DNA of 64,000 nucleotides from an uncultured Prochlorococcus sp. (lineage in GTDB: Bacteria; Cyanobacteriota; Cyanobacteriia; PCC-6307; Cyanobiaceae), in the NCBI GenBank assembly GCA_902573565.1, contig CACGKI010000004.1, positions 23,624 to 87,623 on the forward strand, given 5' to 3'. Positions 1 through 10,225 of the stretch are shown piece after piece; within the stretch, counting starts at the first letter, position 1, and every line of letters begins with the position of its first letter. Both the position numbers and the translations under genes were made by a program. A model generated the notes under the pieces. The model saw only the letters and a list, made by a program, of their open reading frames with translations, did not search any database and was not told the origin of the DNA.

Positions 1-1
1 T

Positions 2-1246
2 TATGGAGGGACAATAAAGCCTGGGAAATTGCATGGAGAAGATCTTACTGTTGTTAGTGCATTTGAAGCTGTTGGACAATTAACATCAGGCAAAATTAAT
101 GAAGAAAGGCTAATCCAAGTTGAGAAAAATTGTATTCCTGGTGCTGGTAGCTGTGGAGGAATGTTTACAGCTAATACAATGTCTGCTGTTATTGAAGTAT
201 TAGGGTTAAGTCTTCCTCACAGTTCCACTATGGCTGCTGAAGATCTTGAAAAAGAACTAAGTGCAGATAAAAGTGCTGAGATATTAGTCTCTGCAATAGA
301 AAAAGATATAAGACCTCTAGACCTAATGACTAAGAAAGCATTTGAAAATGCAATATCAGTAATTATGGCAATAGGCGGATCAACAAATGCGGTATTGCAC
401 ATCTTAGCTATCGCGAATACTGCAGGAATAGATATCAACATTAATGATTTTGAGAGAATCAGACAAAAAGTACCCGTTATTTGTGACCTTAAACCGAGTG
501 GTAAATATGTGACGGTGGATCTTCATAAGGCAGGTGGGATTCCACAAGTAATGAAAATACTTTTGAATGCAGGATTAATTCATGGCGATTGCAAAAACAT
601 TGAAGGAAAAACTATCTCAGAATACCTACAAAATATTCCAGATAAGCCTCCAACAAATCAAAATGTCATAAGAGACATAGATGACCCTCTTTATAAAAAA
701 GGACATCTAGCTATATTAAAAGGTAACTTAGCGAGCGAAGGTTCTGTAGCCAAAATTAGCGGAGTAAAAAACCCTGTATTAACAGGTCCCGCAAAGATTT
801 TTGAAAGTGAAGAGGATTGTTTAAAATCGATATTAAATAACGATATCAAAGCTGGTGATGTTGTTGTTATTAGAAACGAAGGTCCTGTAGGAGGACCAGG
901 TATGAGAGAGATGTTAGCTCCGACATCTGCAATTGTTGGTCAAGGGCTAGGAGAGAAGGTGGCTTTAATTACCGATGGCAGATTTAGCGGCGGTACCTAT
1001 GGTCTTGTTGTGGGTCACATAGCTCCAGAGGCTGCTGTAGGAGGGAATATTGCTCTAATAAAAGAAGGTGATTTAATTACAGTAGATGCTGTAAAACAAC
1101 TAATTGAAGTTGATTTATCTGACGAAGAATTAGAAAAAAGAAAAAAAGATTGGGTAAAACCTATTCAAAAATACAAAAGAGGAATTCTTTCAAAATATTC
1201 GAGAATCGTAAGCACATCAAGTTTAGGGGCTGTTACTGATTTATAA
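2..1246 (+). CDS. ilvD: Dihydroxy-acid dehydratase, 3' part only
   Basis: Enzyme of branched-chain amino acid (Ile/Val) and CoA-precursor synthesis that dehydrates 2,3-dihydroxy acids using an Fe-S cluster. The frame is open from the first bases of the window and starts with YGGTIKPG, so the true start lies upstream; roughly the N-terminal quarter of a family normally near 555 residues is missing. Visible family motifs are [16 protein letters not shown] with the cluster Cys, [28 protein letters not shown] and a C-terminal SLGAVTDL. It converges with the minus-strand gene ending at 1268. The TTG at 29 is internal, not a start. The identification is secure. Confidence 0.96.
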   Translation, partial: YGGTIKPGKLHGEDLTVVSAFEAVGQLTSGKINEERLIQVEKNCIPGAGSCGGMFTANTMSAVIEVLGLSLPHSSTMAAEDLEKELSADKSAEILVSAIEKDIRPLDLMTKKAFENAISVIMAIGGSTNAVLHILAIANTAGIDININDFERIRQKVPVICDLKPSGKYVTVDLHKAGGIPQVMKILLNAGLIHGDCKNIEGKTISEYLQNIPDKPPTNQNVIRDIDDPLYKKGHLAILKGNLASEGSVAKISGVKNPVLTGPAKIFESEEDCLKSILNNDIKAGDVVVIRNEGPVGGPGMREMLAPTSAIVGQGLGEKVALITDGRFSGGTYGLVVGHIAPEAAVGGNIALIKEGDLITVDAVKQLIEVDLSDEELEKRKKDWVKPIQKYKRGILSKYSRIVSTSSLGAVTDL

Positions 1247-1267
1247 ATCAGCTCAAAAATTTTTTTC

Positions 1268-1654
1268 TTAATCAATAAAACTTTTTATCCTATTTGCTAA
1301 ATTTTCCAATCTAGCGCTGTATTTTGGTGAATTGCATTTTTTCCCATTATTGCTATCCATCCATAATGTTTTAACTCCACACCATAATATTGGTTCAGCA
1401 GGGAAGTTAAGCTTAGAGATTACTAAAACCAACTCCTTATTTGATTTAAAAAGTTCTAATTCAAGATCATAAATTTCTAATCTTTTACCTTCTTTATCTC
1501 TACATAAGATATTAACTGTTAAATCAATATCTTTATCTTCGAATTCGTATTCACCATTTATTTTTACTACAGAATGAACAAAAGGTTTATTTGTTAAATC
1601 TGCTGACTTAGCGATTAAGCTCTCTATATTTTTAGGCGGATTTTCAAATAACAC
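1268..1654 (-). CDS. Conserved hypothetical protein, 128 aa
   Basis: Soluble 128-residue protein with no signal peptide or membrane segment. I do not recognise a named domain. It is rich in charged residues and has a mid-protein stretch (ILWCGVKTLWMDS) that looks like a buried core. Its start overlaps the end of the CIA30 gene by 11 bases, so the two are probably translated from one mRNA. It is the last gene of the minus-strand block that converges with ilvD. The function is unknown, but the coupling suggests a role with the CIA30 protein. Confidence 0.75.
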   Translation of the reverse strand: MLFENPPKNIESLIAKSADLTNKPFVHSVVKINGEYEFEDKDIDLTVNILCRDKEGKRLEIYDLELELFKSNKELVLVISKLNFPAEPILWCGVKTLWMDSNNGKKCNSPKYSARLENLANRIKSFID

Positions 1655-2192
1655 TTATTGATTTAATTAAAACTTTTATTGAACCCGGTTTAAACTCATT
1701 ATTAAGTAATCCATCATCACCGAACTTAGAGTGTAGTAGTTGCAATCTTTTAATTTTAGATGGCTTGAATTTAAATGGAAAACGTACTTTATTAGCTCTT
1801 ACTGAAGGTTTTAACTCACTAAAAGGAATTTGAACATTTGTTGTCCCGAATTTTTTTGTTGGAAATGATTTAATCCATCTAAGTCCACCAGGAATAAATT
1901 CGGTTAGTCCTAGTAGATCATCTTCACAAGCGACAGCAAATTTAAAAGTTCTTCCTTGTCCATCAATATTTAATTCAAAGGATGAATACTCAGATACATT
2001 TAAAGAAGGTTTATATATAGAAGATCTACAACTAACAAATCCTCCTGCTTTCTCGACAATATTACCCTTTAATATCAAACCCGAATTTGAAGTTTCACAA
2101 AAAGCTGAACTTGATCCGCCCATAACAGTATCATTTAATGTTTTCCAACCATCGAACTCCTTTTTCTGGAATAAAAATTTTTTCTTACTCAT
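1644..2192 (-). CDS. CIA30 (NDUFAF1-like) family protein
   Basis: 182-residue protein of the CIA30 family, named after the mitochondrial complex I assembly factor; bacterial members are uncharacterised or thought to help NDH-1 or membrane complex assembly. The diagnostic start is present: W-x-x-LNDTVMGGSSS at about residues 16-27, followed by a galactose-binding-like beta-sandwich pattern (FKFAVACEDD, IPFSELKPS). It lies 30 bases downstream of pgl on the same strand and overlaps the next gene by 11 bases. The family call is firm; the role in cyanobacteria is inference. Confidence 0.85.
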   Translation of the reverse strand: MSKKKFLFQKKEFDGWKTLNDTVMGGSSSAFCETSNSGLILKGNIVEKAGGFVSCRSSIYKPSLNVSEYSSFELNIDGQGRTFKFAVACEDDLLGLTEFIPGGLRWIKSFPTKKFGTTNVQIPFSELKPSVRANKVRFPFKFKPSKIKRLQLLHSKFGDDGLLNNEFKPGSIKVLIKSISVI

Positions 2193-2222
2193 TAAATAAT
2201 TTAAATTATTAATAGACTTTAA

Positions 2223-2951
2223 CTAAATTTCTAAATCTTTTGCTGATTCCTGATCACAAAATATTGAAATTTGATTAATAGATTTTATTAATTTTGATGG
2301 TGTTCTATCTGGAGGCTCTTTTTCATCTAATAACCTCTCAAGAGCAATTCTTTTAGAAGCTCCACTAACTAAAAATACTATCTTTGAAGAAGCTGAAAGA
2401 ACCTTTGGAGTTAATGAAATTCTTTTTAAACCTTTCCCTTCATTAAAAATAACAAAATCATCTGCATTATTATTTTTTTGATAAGGGAATAATGAGGCTG
2501 TATGACCATCATCTCCAAGACCTAATAATGTTAAATCGAAAGTTGGAGGGTTTGATCCGCATTTTTCAAATAATTTAGAAATAAATTGATTTTTAGTAGT
2601 TTCATCATCAGCGTTTAAATCATTGAAAATTTCATAAAAATAAGCTTGAGATCCAAAATTAGTTAGCAAAGAGTTTCTCAACATTAACGAGTTACTTAAT
2701 TCTGAATTTGGATCAACACATCTTTCATCTCCTAAAAAGACATCAACCATATCCCATTGAAGATCATTATTAGATAAGAGATGATACACAGATTTAGGAG
2801 TTGAACCTCCACTTACACAAAATTTGAATCTATCTTTCTTTTTTAAAGTATGAATAATATGGCTTTGAATAAACTTAAAAACCGCTGTTGATAGTTCTAA
2901 CTTGTCTTTGTAAATATTTAAGGTGTATCCATTTTTGACCTTTTCAATCAT
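2223..2951 (-). CDS. pgl: 6-phosphogluconolactonase
   Basis: Hydrolyses 6-phosphogluconolactone in the oxidative pentose phosphate pathway (DevB/Pgl family, cytosolic). Motifs are SGGSTPKSVYHLL, FLGDERCVD and LLGLGDDGHTASLFP. Two in-frame ATGs exist, at 2960 and 2951. I prefer 2951 because it forms the classic ATGA overlap with the stop of gnd, giving 242 residues, a usual length. Tight coupling with gnd places consecutive pathway steps in one transcript; zwf is not in the window. Confidence 0.93.
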   Translation of the reverse strand: MIEKVKNGYTLNIYKDKLELSTAVFKFIQSHIIHTLKKKDRFKFCVSGGSTPKSVYHLLSNNDLQWDMVDVFLGDERCVDPNSELSNSLMLRNSLLTNFGSQAYFYEIFNDLNADDETTKNQFISKLFEKCGSNPPTFDLTLLGLGDDGHTASLFPYQKNNNADDFVIFNEGKGLKRISLTPKVLSASSKIVFLVSGASKRIALERLLDEKEPPDRTPSKLIKSINQISIFCDQESAKDLEI

Positions 2952-4366
2952 TTCATCCATTCAGTATGAAAACTACCTTCCCTATCAATTCTTTCATATG
3001 TATGAGAGCCAAAACAGTCTCTCATTGCCTGCACAAGATTCTGAGGAAGTCTGTTGGTTCTATAACTATTCAAATAATCTAAAGTACTGGATAAACATGG
3101 GACTGGTATACCTGCCTTTGTGGATAGAGAAACTACCTTAGCTAAGTTATCTAATCTTGTCGCAATTTCATTATTAAACCAATCATCAAAAATTAAATTT
3201 TTTAGATCAGGATCTTTGTTATAAGCATCTTGAATTTTACTTAATAATTTTGATCTAATTATGCAACCACCTTTCCATATTTGAGCAATTGACGGCATAT
3301 TCAAACCATAGTTATATACTGCAGAAGCTTCTCTTAAAATATCCATACCTTGGGCATAGCTAGCAATTGTGGCAAGGACTACAGCATCAAATAAAGGTTT
3401 CATTCCATCTGATACATTCCCTAAATCAAAATCCTCTATCTCTTTAGATGGAATAGTTTTTTCAATCTCACTACGTTGCTCTTTTAAAGAACTCATTACT
3501 CTTGCATTTAAAGATGCATAAATAGTTGGGACTGATACCCCCAGTTCTAGAGCACTCACAACAGTCCATAAACCTGTACCTTTCTGGCCAGCTTTATCTA
3601 ATATTTTTTCCACGACATCATCTCCAGTTATATCATCTTTTGTATTTAGACAAATCTCTGTTATCTCAACAAGATAAGAAGCTAATTCATCAGTATTATT
3701 CCAAATACCAAATACCTCTGACATCTGCTCTCCATTCATACCTTTGACTCTCTTCATAAGGTCATAAGCTTCTGCAAGTATTTGTTCAATTCCATATTCA
3801 ATTCCGTTATGAACAGTTTTTACAAAATGACCTGAGCCGCCTGGGCCAACATATGCGACACATGGTCCGTCTTCAACTTTGGCAGCCATTTTTGTTAGTA
3901 AGCTCTCTATTGCATCATATGAAGCCTTAGTACCACCGGGCATCATGCTTGGACCCTCCAGAGCTCCTTTGGCACCCCCAGAGACTCCCATTCCGATGTA
4001 TCCAAAACTTTTGCTTTCAAGAGTATTCACCCTTCTTTCTGTATCTTTAAATTGAGAGTTACCGCCATCTATTAATAAATCTCCTTCCTCGAGATATCCA
4101 GAAATATTATCAATGACAGCATCTGTTGCTGGCCCAGCTTTAACCATCATAAGAATTCTTCTAGGTCTCTCTAACTTATTTACAAATTCCTGAAGAGTTT
4201 CAGCTCCTTCTATATTCTTCCCAAGGCCTCGACCCTGTAAGAATTCTTCAGTTTTTGAGTAAGTTCTATTAAAAACTACACTTGAAAATCCATTTCTTTC
4301 AGCATTAAGAACTAAATTCTCCCCCATAACACCAAGACCTATTAAACCAAAATGCGCCTTGGACAT
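2948..4366 (-). CDS. gnd: 6-phosphogluconate dehydrogenase (decarboxylating)
   Basis: NADP-dependent conversion of 6-phosphogluconate to ribulose-5-phosphate. It has the N-terminal Rossmann motif GLGVMGENLVLN, the active-site region HFVKTVHNGIEYG with catalytic Lys and His, GGCIIRSKLL, and the C-terminal HTEW tail. The frame is open to a TTG at 4384, but the ATG at 4366 begins MSKAHFGLIG just before the Rossmann strand and gives 472 residues, normal for the family. It sits between glgC and pgl on the minus strand. Confidence 0.97.
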   Translation of the reverse strand: MSKAHFGLIGLGVMGENLVLNAERNGFSSVVFNRTYSKTEEFLQGRGLGKNIEGAETLQEFVNKLERPRRILMMVKAGPATDAVIDNISGYLEEGDLLIDGGNSQFKDTERRVNTLESKSFGYIGMGVSGGAKGALEGPSMMPGGTKASYDAIESLLTKMAAKVEDGPCVAYVGPGGSGHFVKTVHNGIEYGIEQILAEAYDLMKRVKGMNGEQMSEVFGIWNNTDELASYLVEITEICLNTKDDITGDDVVEKILDKAGQKGTGLWTVVSALELGVSVPTIYASLNARVMSSLKEQRSEIEKTIPSKEIEDFDLGNVSDGMKPLFDAVVLATIASYAQGMDILREASAVYNYGLNMPSIAQIWKGGCIIRSKLLSKIQDAYNKDPDLKNLIFDDWFNNEIATRLDNLAKVVSLSTKAGIPVPCLSSTLDYLNSYRTNRLPQNLVQAMRDCFGSHTYERIDREGSFHTEWMK

Positions 4367-4459
4367 AAAAAACAAAAAACTCAATAAATATAGTGTGCCT
4401 ACAACTCAACAAAATTGCTCAAAAAATATACTTATGTCAGCGAAAAATGATCGAAAGTA

Positions 4460-5755
4460 TTAAATAATGGTTCCGTTTGCAATAGTTGCATTTTTAACTA
4501 CTACAACAATTCCATTCCTTATGTAAAAGCCTAATTCTGGCTTATCTGCTTCTTCAACTCGATCTTTATTAATAATCACGACATTATCTCCTATCCGTGT
4601 ATTCTTATCCAGAATCGCCCTTTTTACAGTAGTACCTTCACCTACTCCAAGGGGTGTTCCACCTCCTTTTCGTAATTCAATTCTTTCTTCAGGCGATTCA
4701 AAGAAATCGGCACCCATTACTAAAGTGTCCTCAAGAACAGAATCACTTTCAATCCTACTTCTCACACCTAATACACAATGTAAAATACTGCATGACTTTA
4801 AAATTGTCCCTTCGCAAACTATTGAATCAGTAATTTGAGCATCCACAAGTTTAGAAGGGGGGAGAAATCTTGGCCTTGTATAAATTGGAAATTTTTCATC
4901 ATAGAAACTAAATGGAGGTTTAGGTTGCTCTGTTAATGCTAGATTTGACTCAAAGAATGCACCAATGGTTCCGATATCTTCCCAGTAATCATCGAATACA
5001 TAACTTTTAAGAGTGTCACCCCTATTGAGGGCTTCAGGAATTATATCCTTACCAAAATCCGTATAACTAGGAAATTTATTTAAAAGATCGAAAAGAGTAT
5101 TTCTGCTAAAAACGTAAATACCCATAGAAGCAAGATAAGGTTTTTCTTTAGCCGACTCTTTACTTAATCCAAATTTCGAAGTATCTACTGCCATTGCCTT
5201 CAACTTCTCTCCAGTGGGCTTTTCACTGAATTCTTTTATATTCCCTATATCATCTGTTCTCATGAGGCCAAAACCCTCTGCTTGAGCTTCATCAACAGGC
5301 AAAGCTGCAACAGTTAAATCAGCACCATTATCTCTATGATGTTGAACAAATAAACTGTAGTCCATTCTGTACAATTGATCGCCTGACAATATTAAATATT
5401 CATCAACATCCCACTCTTGAAATAACCATTGGTATTTTCTTACAGCATCAGCAGTACCTTCAAACCATTTGGGACTATCAGGAGTCTGTTGCGCGGCTAA
5501 AACCTCCACAAATCCTTGGCCAAAAGGTCCATTCAAATTATAAGTTCTTCCTATATGTCTATTTAGAGATGCACTATTGAACTGGGTCAGTACATACATT
5601 TTTTCAATGCCTGAATTTATACAATTACTAATTGGGATATCTATTAAACGATACTTACCTGCCAACGGCACAGCAGGTTTAGCCCTCATTTTTGTTAAAG
5701 GGTAAAGTCTAGAACCTTTTCCTCCTCCGAGGATTATGGCCAACACACGCTTCAT
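4460..5755 (-). CDS. glgC: Glucose-1-phosphate adenylyltransferase
   Basis: Makes ADP-glucose, the committed step of glycogen synthesis. 431 residues, the usual cyanobacterial length. N-terminal pyrophosphorylase signature [12 protein letters not shown], then [42 protein letters not shown] and [13 protein letters not shown], followed by a C-terminal left-handed beta-helix rich in hexapeptide-like turns. In cyanobacteria the enzyme is activated by 3-phosphoglycerate. It lies between hemA and gnd in the carbon-metabolism block. Confidence 0.97.
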   Translation of the reverse strand: MKRVLAIILGGGKGSRLYPLTKMRAKPAVPLAGKYRLIDIPISNCINSGIEKMYVLTQFNSASLNRHIGRTYNLNGPFGQGFVEVLAAQQTPDSPKWFEGTADAVRKYQWLFQEWDVDEYLILSGDQLYRMDYSLFVQHHRDNGADLTVAALPVDEAQAEGFGLMRTDDIGNIKEFSEKPTGEKLKAMAVDTSKFGLSKESAKEKPYLASMGIYVFSRNTLFDLLNKFPSYTDFGKDIIPEALNRGDTLKSYVFDDYWEDIGTIGAFFESNLALTEQPKPPFSFYDEKFPIYTRPRFLPPSKLVDAQITDSIVCEGTILKSCSILHCVLGVRSRIESDSVLEDTLVMGADFFESPEERIELRKGGGTPLGVGEGTTVKRAILDKNTRIGDNVVIINKDRVEEADKPELGFYIRNGIVVVVKNATIANGTII

Positions 5756-5885
5756 TAAATCTAATGGAGGTAGATATACAACTACTTAAAGTAACTGATT
5801 ATGGGCATATTTAGAAATACTAATGGTCAGTTTACGAAGGTATTTCGATAAATCACTAGAAAAACTTAATATAAATTGAGAAAAA

Positions 5886-7196
5886 TTAGTTTTTTTTGTC
5901 CTCTTCTACTAAAGAGAACAATTTTTCAACGATTTTCAAAGAAACTTGTCTTTCTTCTCTTGATTGAGGACTTCTCAACTTGGTAACAGGGGTGTGAAGT
6001 ATTTTATTGATAATTCCTTTAGTAAGCGCTTCCACAACTTTCCTTTCTCGAGCCGAAAAATCTGGTCCCATCCTACTAAGTGCTTTTTGCAATTCCTCTT
6101 TTCTAATTAACTCCAAATCTGATCTAAGTTTATTAATAACTGGAACCGCCTCTAAACTTGCCCACCATTCTAGAAAAATGATCCTTTCTTCTTCTACTAA
6201 AGATTCCGCTTCCTTTGCTATTTTCTGTCTAAATTCTTGATTTCTTGAAACGACCTCTTGCAAGTCATCTACATCAAATGATTTTACAAATTCATGTTGT
6301 TTGACATCATTAGATATATTTCTGGGTACACCAATATCAATAAATTTAAGTCTATTACTCAAATTTAATTTTTCAATTTTTGCGAGATCAATAATTGGCT
6401 CTTCAGAAGCAGTACTGGTAAAAACGATTGAAGATAGTGAGATGTTTTCTTCTAATTCGTTTAATCCTTTACAAACAATCTCTAAATCAGGAAAGTCTTG
6501 AGCAAGATTTAACGCTCTATCAATATTCCTATTTAAAAGGATAAGTTTATGACATCCTTTTGATTTTAAATGAGTTATTAAAAGCCTACTCATTCGTCCG
6601 GCACCAACAACAAGAACTTTCTCTGATTCCAAACTTACAAGAGTATCAAAACCCTTTTCTTGGCCAATTTTTAATTGGGCAAGTTCTACCGCTGCTGAAC
6701 TAATTGATACGGCTCCAGTTCCTAAATTTGTTTCAGACCTTACTTTTTTACCTGTACTAACTGATTGAGTTAATAATCTATTAAGAATTGGTCCAGTAGA
6801 TTGATTCTCTTGACCTAATCTCATCATTTTTTTTACCTGCGAAAGGATTTGTCCTTCCCCTAAAACGAGACTATCGAGTCCAGCAGAAACTTTCATCAAA
6901 TGCAAAACTGCATCTTCTTGTCTAAAACAAAAGAGATGCGGGTTTAAATCTTCAAAAATAATTCCAGAATATTCTGATATAAATTCTTTAATGGATGAGA
7001 TTCCAGTATTTTTGTCCTTTACAAGCGCATAGATTTCAAGCCTATTACAAGTACTTAAAATTGACACCTCTAATACTTCATTGAAAGCTTTTAATGCTTT
7101 CAATGATTCTGTTATAGATTGATCTGGAATACTTAACTTCTCACGCACTGCAACAGGTGCCGTGCGATGACTCAGTCCGACGACAACAATATGCAT
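5886..7196 (-). CDS. hemA: Glutamyl-tRNA reductase
   Basis: First committed enzyme of tetrapyrrole (chlorophyll, haem, bilin) synthesis; reduces glutamyl-tRNA to glutamate-1-semialdehyde. N-terminal GLSHRTAPVAVREKL, catalytic Cys50 in STCNRLEIYA, LGEGQILSQVK, the NADPH-binding GAGRMSRLL, and a helical dimerisation tail. 436 residues, full length. The start ATG is 18 bases after the glpX stop, so glpX and hemA are likely co-transcribed, coupling carbon fixation with pigment synthesis. Confidence 0.97.
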   Translation of the reverse strand: MHIVVVGLSHRTAPVAVREKLSIPDQSITESLKALKAFNEVLEVSILSTCNRLEIYALVKDKNTGISSIKEFISEYSGIIFEDLNPHLFCFRQEDAVLHLMKVSAGLDSLVLGEGQILSQVKKMMRLGQENQSTGPILNRLLTQSVSTGKKVRSETNLGTGAVSISSAAVELAQLKIGQEKGFDTLVSLESEKVLVVGAGRMSRLLITHLKSKGCHKLILLNRNIDRALNLAQDFPDLEIVCKGLNELEENISLSSIVFTSTASEEPIIDLAKIEKLNLSNRLKFIDIGVPRNISNDVKQHEFVKSFDVDDLQEVVSRNQEFRQKIAKEAESLVEEERIIFLEWWASLEAVPVINKLRSDLELIRKEELQKALSRMGPDFSARERKVVEALTKGIINKILHTPVTKLRSPQSREERQVSLKIVEKLFSLVEEDKKN

Positions 7197-7214
7197 AAAA
7201 TCAAAAATGAATTT

Positions 7215-8216
7215 TTAAAGGCTGATACTTTTAGCACCATCTTTTATATGGACAGTATTTGTGAATCTTGCAGTACTATCTAATGTACTAATAACTAGAC
7301 TGCTTGTTCTAACACAATCCTTTTCAAATTTAACTCCGTCAAAAAGTAATCCATCAGTTATTCCACTTCCAGCGAAAACAACATTTTCTCCCGATGCCAA
7401 TTCATTAGCTTCATAGATTTTATCAATATCGGTTATGCCCATTTCATTTAGACGTTTTATATTTCCTTCTTTTGTGTAATCAGCCCATTCAGAAGTTTGA
7501 GCGATTGCTGGATCATAAACCAGTTGCCCTTGAAAGTGTCCGCCTAAAGCTCTCATTGCAGCAGCTGAAATAACACCCTCTGGAGCTGCACCTATACCCA
7601 TCAAGCAATGTGTTCCAGTTCCTGCGAAACCACATGCAATCGCGGCTTGTACATCACCATCAGAAATCGGTTGTACTTTTGCACCACATCCTCGAATTTC
7701 TTTAATTAAATCCTTATGCCTAGTTCTATCCATTACAACAACAGTAAGTTCATCAATAGAAAGATCCAAACAATCGCTGAGGATTTTTAAGTTTTCAGTA
7801 GCAGAATTTCTAATATCTACTTTACCTTTAGCAGCAGGAGGAGCTGCTAATTTGTTCATGTAAAAATCAGGAGCATTAAAAAGACCACCTGTATCAGAGG
7901 CAGCTAAAACCGCCATAGAACCTCTTTGATTATTTGCACAAAGATTAGTTCCTTCACAAGGATCTACTGCAAAGTCAACTCCTGGTCCACTACCACTACC
8001 AACCTCTTCACCTATATAAAGCATAGGTGCTTCATCTCTTTCACCTTCTCCAATAACAATTTTTCCTTTCATTTCAATTTTGCCCATTCGCAATCTCATT
8101 GCTTCGACAGCTGCAGCATCAGCTTCATCTTTTTGACCAAGTCCTGTTAGTTTTGCTGAGGCAATAGCTGCTTGCTCGACAACTTCGAGAATTTCTTGAA
8201 TTAAAGTTTGATTCAC
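7215..8216 (-). CDS. glpX: Bifunctional fructose-1,6-/sedoheptulose-1,7-bisphosphatase (class II)
   Basis: GlpX-type phosphatase that in cyanobacteria serves both Calvin-cycle bisphosphatase steps. Motifs: [19 protein letters not shown] and [13 protein letters not shown] (metal and substrate binding), then [12 protein letters not shown]. 333 residues, the usual length. The start is GTG ([12 protein letters not shown]). It is divergent from rpe, with a 185-base shared upstream region, and is the first gene of the glpX-hemA-glgC-gnd-pgl run. Confidence 0.96.
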   Translation of the reverse strand: MNQTLIQEILEVVEQAAIASAKLTGLGQKDEADAAAVEAMRLRMGKIEMKGKIVIGEGERDEAPMLYIGEEVGSGSGPGVDFAVDPCEGTNLCANNQRGSMAVLAASDTGGLFNAPDFYMNKLAAPPAAKGKVDIRNSATENLKILSDCLDLSIDELTVVVMDRTRHKDLIKEIRGCGAKVQPISDGDVQAAIACGFAGTGTHCLMGIGAAPEGVISAAAMRALGGHFQGQLVYDPAIAQTSEWADYTKEGNIKRLNEMGITDIDKIYEANELASGENVVFAGSGITDGLLFDGVKFEKDCVRTSSLVISTLDSTARFTNTVHIKDGAKSISL

Positions 8217-8401
8217 AATTAAATTTTGAGGATTTTCTAAAAGGTTTTGAGTATAATCTCACAAAAAATGTCATTTTTATGAGAAAAATTATGCTAATAA
8301 GCTTTTTTAACTCTTTACAGCTGTTACTTTATCAGGCCGTGACTTGAAATTAGGAATAAACAACTAAATATAGTATCTTTATTAAATATTTTAAAAATTA
8401 A
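8217..8401. promoter_or_regulatory. Divergent intergenic region glpX/rpe
   Basis: 185 bases between two divergent carbon-metabolism genes; it must carry both promoters. Several TAwwwT-like -10 candidates are visible (for example TATAAT on the minus side near 8252-8258 as ATTATA, and TATAGT near 8370 on the plus side), but in such AT-rich DNA none stands out. No hairpin or tRNA was seen. Confidence 0.4.
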
Positions 8402-9160
8402 ATGACTGAGTCAAATCAAAAAAATTTAGCTGGTGTTAATAGGCCAATTCAAATAATTCCTTCAGTTTTACCAGCAGATTGGGCAAATATGGGAGCTTGT
8501 GTCAAAGAGCTCGAGGAAGCTGGGGTAGATAGAATACAATTTGATGTAATGGATGGGAATTTTGTCCCAAATCTTACATTTGGTCCCGAAATGATTGCTG
8601 CATGCAGGAAATATTGCAATGTACCTTTTGAAACTCAATTAATGGTGAGCCAATACAACTGTGAAACTATGCTTGAACCTTATGTAAATGCTACAAAAGG
8701 GGCTAATGGTGAACCAGGAGTGGTAATAGCTCATGCAGAAGCAAATATTCATTTGCATAGAGTTCTTGGAAGAATAAGAGATCTAGGGGGATCTCCTTCT
8801 GTTGCATTAAACCCTCATACTCCTTTTGAAATGATCAAAAACATTATGGATATGGTTGATCATGTTTTGGTTATGACGGTTAATCCGGGTTTTGGTGGAC
8901 AAGCTTATATACCGACAATGCTTAATAAAATTAGAGAAATAAGAAACTACATTATCGAAAAAAACTTAAATGTCGACATTGAAGTTGATGGGGGGATAAA
9001 AGCAAATTGGACTATTTCACAATGTGCCGATGCTGGTGCTAATTGTTTTATTGCAGGCAGTGGAATGTTTGCTTATCCAACATTAAAAGAGGGATGTGAT
9101 GACTTGAGAAAAGTGGCACAAGAAGCACAAAAAGGTAATGTTCTTTCTGAACCTCAATAA
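8402..9160 (+). CDS. rpe: Ribulose-phosphate 3-epimerase
   Basis: Interconverts ribulose-5-P and xylulose-5-P in the Calvin and pentose phosphate cycles. TIM-barrel motifs: IIPSVLPADWANMG, IQFDVMDGNFVPNLTFGP with metal-binding His/Asp positions, VMTVNPGFGGQAYI and EVDGGIKANW. 252 residues with a short N-terminal extension relative to shorter homologues. It faces ccsA convergently and is divergent from glpX. Confidence 0.96.
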   Translation: MTESNQKNLAGVNRPIQIIPSVLPADWANMGACVKELEEAGVDRIQFDVMDGNFVPNLTFGPEMIAACRKYCNVPFETQLMVSQYNCETMLEPYVNATKGANGEPGVVIAHAEANIHLHRVLGRIRDLGGSPSVALNPHTPFEMIKNIMDMVDHVLVMTVNPGFGGQAYIPTMLNKIREIRNYIIEKNLNVDIEVDGGIKANWTISQCADAGANCFIAGSGMFAYPTLKEGCDDLRKVAQEAQKGNVLSEPQ

Positions 9161-9181
9161 ATATTCTGCGTGATTAACAAA

Positions 9182-10111
9182 TTACCCAAATATCCAACCA
9201 TAACTGTGTAACCCTATTCCTAAGAAATTAACTCCTAAATAACAAACTAAAACGATTAAAAAGCCCGTAGATGCTAATAATGCTGGTCTTCGTCCTTGCC
9301 AACCCTTGCTTATTCTCATATGCAGATAAGCGGCATAAAAAAGCCATGAGATAAATGCCCATGTTTCTTTTGGATCCCAACTCCACCATGTACCCCAGGC
9401 CTCATTAGCCCAGACTGCACCTGAAATTAAACCGAGAGTCAAAAGCACAAAACCGATTAATATAGAACGATAACTTAAAGTATCTAATTCTTCTGAATGA
9501 GAAAATTCAATAGGTTCAACTAAATCATTTAAAGGATAGTTATTAGAAATTTTAAATCCTCCAATACCTGTGGAACTACTTCTGATTTGAAGCGGCTTAT
9601 TTTTATTAATGAACAAAACAGAAACTGAAAGTAAAGAACCTATTATTAATGCAGCATAACTAAGCATTACGACACTAACATGCATTACTAACCAACTAGA
9701 TCTTAAAGCTGGAACCAAGTTGGATGATAATTTCAAATCGTCGGGCAACACAAAACAAGCAAAGGCCACAGTCAGTAACTCAATAGGTATGGCAATTGAG
9801 GGAATTATCGGGGATTGGTATTCCCTTTCAATCCATAATTGTCCTATTGTGATCCCCCAAGCAAGGAAATAAAGAGATTCGTACAAATTGCTAATAGGAA
9901 AGTGTCCAGAAATTGACCACCTAAAAAGTAACTGTAATGATATTAATAAATTAACAAAAATCGTCAGGAGTCTTACAGTAGAGGAAGATTGTTTTTTGAA
10001 TACTGCGCCTAAAGATATTGGTAAGTTAACTAACAATATATAGAAGACAAAGAGTCCTAGGACTGAAACTGGGTCATATATTAAATTTTTAAAAAAATTA
10101 TCCAATAACAT
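9182..10111 (-). CDS. ccsA: Cytochrome c biogenesis protein CcsA (System II)
   Basis: Multi-pass membrane protein that exports haem and, with CcsB, attaches it to apocytochromes c in the thylakoid lumen. About eight hydrophobic segments; the haem-handling tryptophan-rich WWD signature WGTWWSWDPKETWAFISWL lies near residues 233-252, with conserved His residues in flanking helices. 309 residues. CcsB is not in this window. Relevant clients nearby are the cytochrome c6-like protein at 53.9 kb and, elsewhere, cytochrome f. Confidence 0.93.
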   Translation of the reverse strand: MLLDNFFKNLIYDPVSVLGLFVFYILLVNLPISLGAVFKKQSSSTVRLLTIFVNLLISLQLLFRWSISGHFPISNLYESLYFLAWGITIGQLWIEREYQSPIIPSIAIPIELLTVAFACFVLPDDLKLSSNLVPALRSSWLVMHVSVVMLSYAALIIGSLLSVSVLFINKNKPLQIRSSSTGIGGFKISNNYPLNDLVEPIEFSHSEELDTLSYRSILIGFVLLTLGLISGAVWANEAWGTWWSWDPKETWAFISWLFYAAYLHMRISKGWQGRRPALLASTGFLIVLVCYLGVNFLGIGLHSYGWIFG

Positions 10112-10225
10112 TTCTAGAAATTAAATCCAGTTTTGAACTTTTAAAGACAAACAAATAATAATTTAAATCATTCTCATGTGAGTAAATCTTTAATAATAAA
10201 GTTTTAATTTTTTTTTGAAAAAATA

